A stretch of 64,000 nt of DNA from Vasconcelosia minhoensis LEGE 07310. GTDB lineage: Bacteria; Cyanobacteriota; Cyanobacteriia; Phormidesmidales; Phormidesmidaceae. Below are positions 62,943 to 64,000 of this stretch, piece after piece (positions within the stretch are counted from its first letter, which is position 1; each line of letters begins with the position of its first letter). The DNA lies in NCBI RefSeq assembly GCF_015207255.1, contig NZ_JADEXG010000009.1, positions 1 through 64,000 on the forward strand. The letters run 5' to 3'. Below the pieces are notes generated by a model. It searched no databases, was not told where the DNA came from, and was given only the letters and a program-made list of their open reading frames with translations. Made by a program: the position numbers and the translations under genes.

Positions 62943-64000
62943 ATGAAAAAAGGTGAAGCTCTCGGTCCCCAAACGCCTGCCGAACGCAGAAATGAAGCCT
63001 TCGAAAGACGCGTATGCGCTGCGCGGGCACAGCAGGCAGAAGTTCATCCCGTCCATATGAATAATGGGGACGACGAAAAGTACGCAGATCGTCGGGCTTC
63101 CTTTACGAAGGGAATGCTTCACGATCCTGAGACGGGTCTAGCTGACCGGGCAGCTTATGAATCTCTGCTTAACGCTTTGAAGTCAGGGGTTCCTGAAGCT
63201 TTTGATCGGATTCGGCTAAGTGGCGATCGCAAGCTGGTAAACCCTCAAGCGGGTCTTGCCTTTGAAGTTGCAGGCGGTGACAATCACGCCTTTACCGTTC
63301 CACCCGCTCCAAAGTTCAATAGTCAGGAAGAAGCCGCTGAAATCGTTGAAAACTACTGGATGGCTCTGCTCCGCGATGTGCCCTTTGATGAATACGCGAT
63401 CACCGGCGGGGCTAAAGATGCGGCTGAAGAGCTAACTGACTTCGGCAGTGAGTTCAAGGGGGCTAAAGATGACTCAACGCTGCGAGTCACCCCGAAGACT
63501 CTTTTCAGAGGTCTAACGCCGGGTGACAAGGTAGGCCCTTATATCTCTCAGTTTTTGATGCTGCCAGTGCCTTTTGGCGCTCAGGGCTACAACCAGCAGA
63601 TGCTGACGCCCAAACCGAAAATAGATTTCGTCACTGATTGGAATGAGTATATTGTCGTTCAAAACGGGGCTGAACGAGGCTTCAAACTCGATAAAGACAA
63701 TTCAGATAAATCAGACTTTGATCCATGCCCGGTCTATATCCGCAACGGACGGGATCTCAGCCAGTGGGTTCATATTGATGTGCTGTTCCAAGCCTATTTC
63801 AATGCGATGCTGATTCTCTTGCAGGGGCCTAATCATCCGACTCCCGTATTGGGAGGACTCCGCGCACCCAAAAACCCAGGCAATCCCTATCTTCGCAACG
63901 CTACTCAGGATGCATTTGGTACTTTTGGTGACCCCTACATTGCGGCTACGCTATGTGAGGTGGCCACACGGGCTCTGCGGGCCGTATGGTTCCAAAAGTG
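62943..64000 (+). CDS. vanadium-dependent haloperoxidase, 5' part (runs off the window)
   Basis: The frame from ATG 62943 (ribosome binding site AAAGGAAG) stays open for 352 codons to the window end. The text PQTPAERRNEAF, LHDPETGLADRAAYESLL, FVTDWNEYIVVQNGAER, IRNGRDLSQWVHIDVLFQAY and the last ALRAVWFQK fits the N-terminal helical part of bromoperoxidase-type V-haloperoxidases known from red algae and some cyanobacteria. The vanadate-binding residues (after the segment WFVHRRLRPE, and a later SYPSGH-like motif with its His) would lie beyond 64000, so activity cannot be judged. The enzyme oxidises halides with H2O2. No signal peptide is obvious. Confidence 0.9.
   Translation, partial: MKKGEALGPQTPAERRNEAFERRVCAARAQQAEVHPVHMNNGDDEKYADRRASFTKGMLHDPETGLADRAAYESLLNALKSGVPEAFDRIRLSGDRKLVNPQAGLAFEVAGGDNHAFTVPPAPKFNSQEEAAEIVENYWMALLRDVPFDEYAITGGAKDAAEELTDFGSEFKGAKDDSTLRVTPKTLFRGLTPGDKVGPYISQFLMLPVPFGAQGYNQQMLTPKPKIDFVTDWNEYIVVQNGAERGFKLDKDNSDKSDFDPCPVYIRNGRDLSQWVHIDVLFQAYFNAMLILLQGPNHPTPVLGGLRAPKNPGNPYLRNATQDAFGTFGDPYIAATLCEVATRALRAVWFQK

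Noticed and set aside
1-64000. tRNA, rRNA, CRISPR, prophage or insertion sequences
   Set aside because: No tRNA-like T-loop with matching stems, no regularly spaced repeats with unique spacers, and no transposase, integrase or phage structural gene was seen. A covariance-model search would be decisive.

Overview
The window is chromosomal DNA from a cyanobacterium. Direct evidence: genes for PetG, PsaK, ApcF, CytM-type cytochrome c and Ycf34; a glutamine synthetase gene with a textbook NtcA promoter; and very frequent GCGATCGC (HIP1) octamers. The DNA is GC-rich, genes are densely packed, and short tandem 7-8 bp repeats occur between genes. This fits a filamentous Leptolyngbya/Nodosilinea-like lineage better than a marine picocyanobacterium, but the species cannot be read from this window. 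No rRNA, tRNA, CRISPR array, insertion sequence or prophage was found.

Layout. 1-181: tandem and interspersed repeats. 182-10640: photosynthesis and nitrogen genes (glutamine-synthetase-like gene and cytM in one transcript, petG, a ribulokinase-like FGGY kinase, apcF, NtcA-driven glnA, a methyltransferase, trpF, psaK, an M50 protease). A decayed toxin-antitoxin pair and a small overlooked reading frame sit inside this block (7382-8273). 10662-13485: a hemerythrin-associated helical protein, then a minus-strand islet with Fic, a restriction-endonuclease-like protein and an orphan HigA-like protein. 13590-16434: tldD-tldE. 16473-28593: stress and metal genes (P2A-type ATPase, stress protein/ChaB fusion, Dps, Fe-S photolyase, a GAF kinase lacking its phosphoacceptor His, glutathione reductase, peroxiredoxin-glutaredoxin fusion, cysK, ZIP transporter). 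28660-36463: CCA-adding enzyme, ycf34, a Ser/Thr kinase with WD40 repeats, LD-carboxypeptidase, rhomboid, DUF2301, dprA and Uma2.

36582-40127 holds an uninterrupted dnaE. In many cyanobacteria this gene is split by an intein at the AEY/CFN site; here the site is intact but lies at the edge of a sharply AT-rich patch. 40489-48453 is a co-oriented run: RND adaptor, RND pump, D27-like carotenoid isomerase, DCC oxidoreductase and ABC exporter. 48493-53008: a repeat-containing extracellular-type protein, a Rieske lipoprotein and a ChaN-like lipoprotein. 53073-56170: an Asp/Glu-type racemase and a MerR regulator diverge from a MerR-like operator, followed by a DXCF-type cyanobacteriochrome histidine kinase with a degenerate receiver. 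56332-58816: DoxX-like protein, bioA, Uma2. 58915-62602: a nested palindromic repeat and a 1194-residue STAND/NB-ARC protein with 13-14 WD40 repeats. 62943-64000 is the 5' part of a vanadium-dependent haloperoxidase gene that runs off the window.

Themes: redox and peroxide handling (Dps, Gor, Prx-Grx, haloperoxidase), light sensing and DNA repair, nitrogen assimilation under NtcA, and remnants or members of conflict systems (DUF433/DUF5615, Fic, HigA-like, NB-ARC). The observations most worth follow-up are the dnaE patch, the DXCF photoreceptor with pseudo-receiver next to a MerR switch, and the broken toxin gene with its intact partner.
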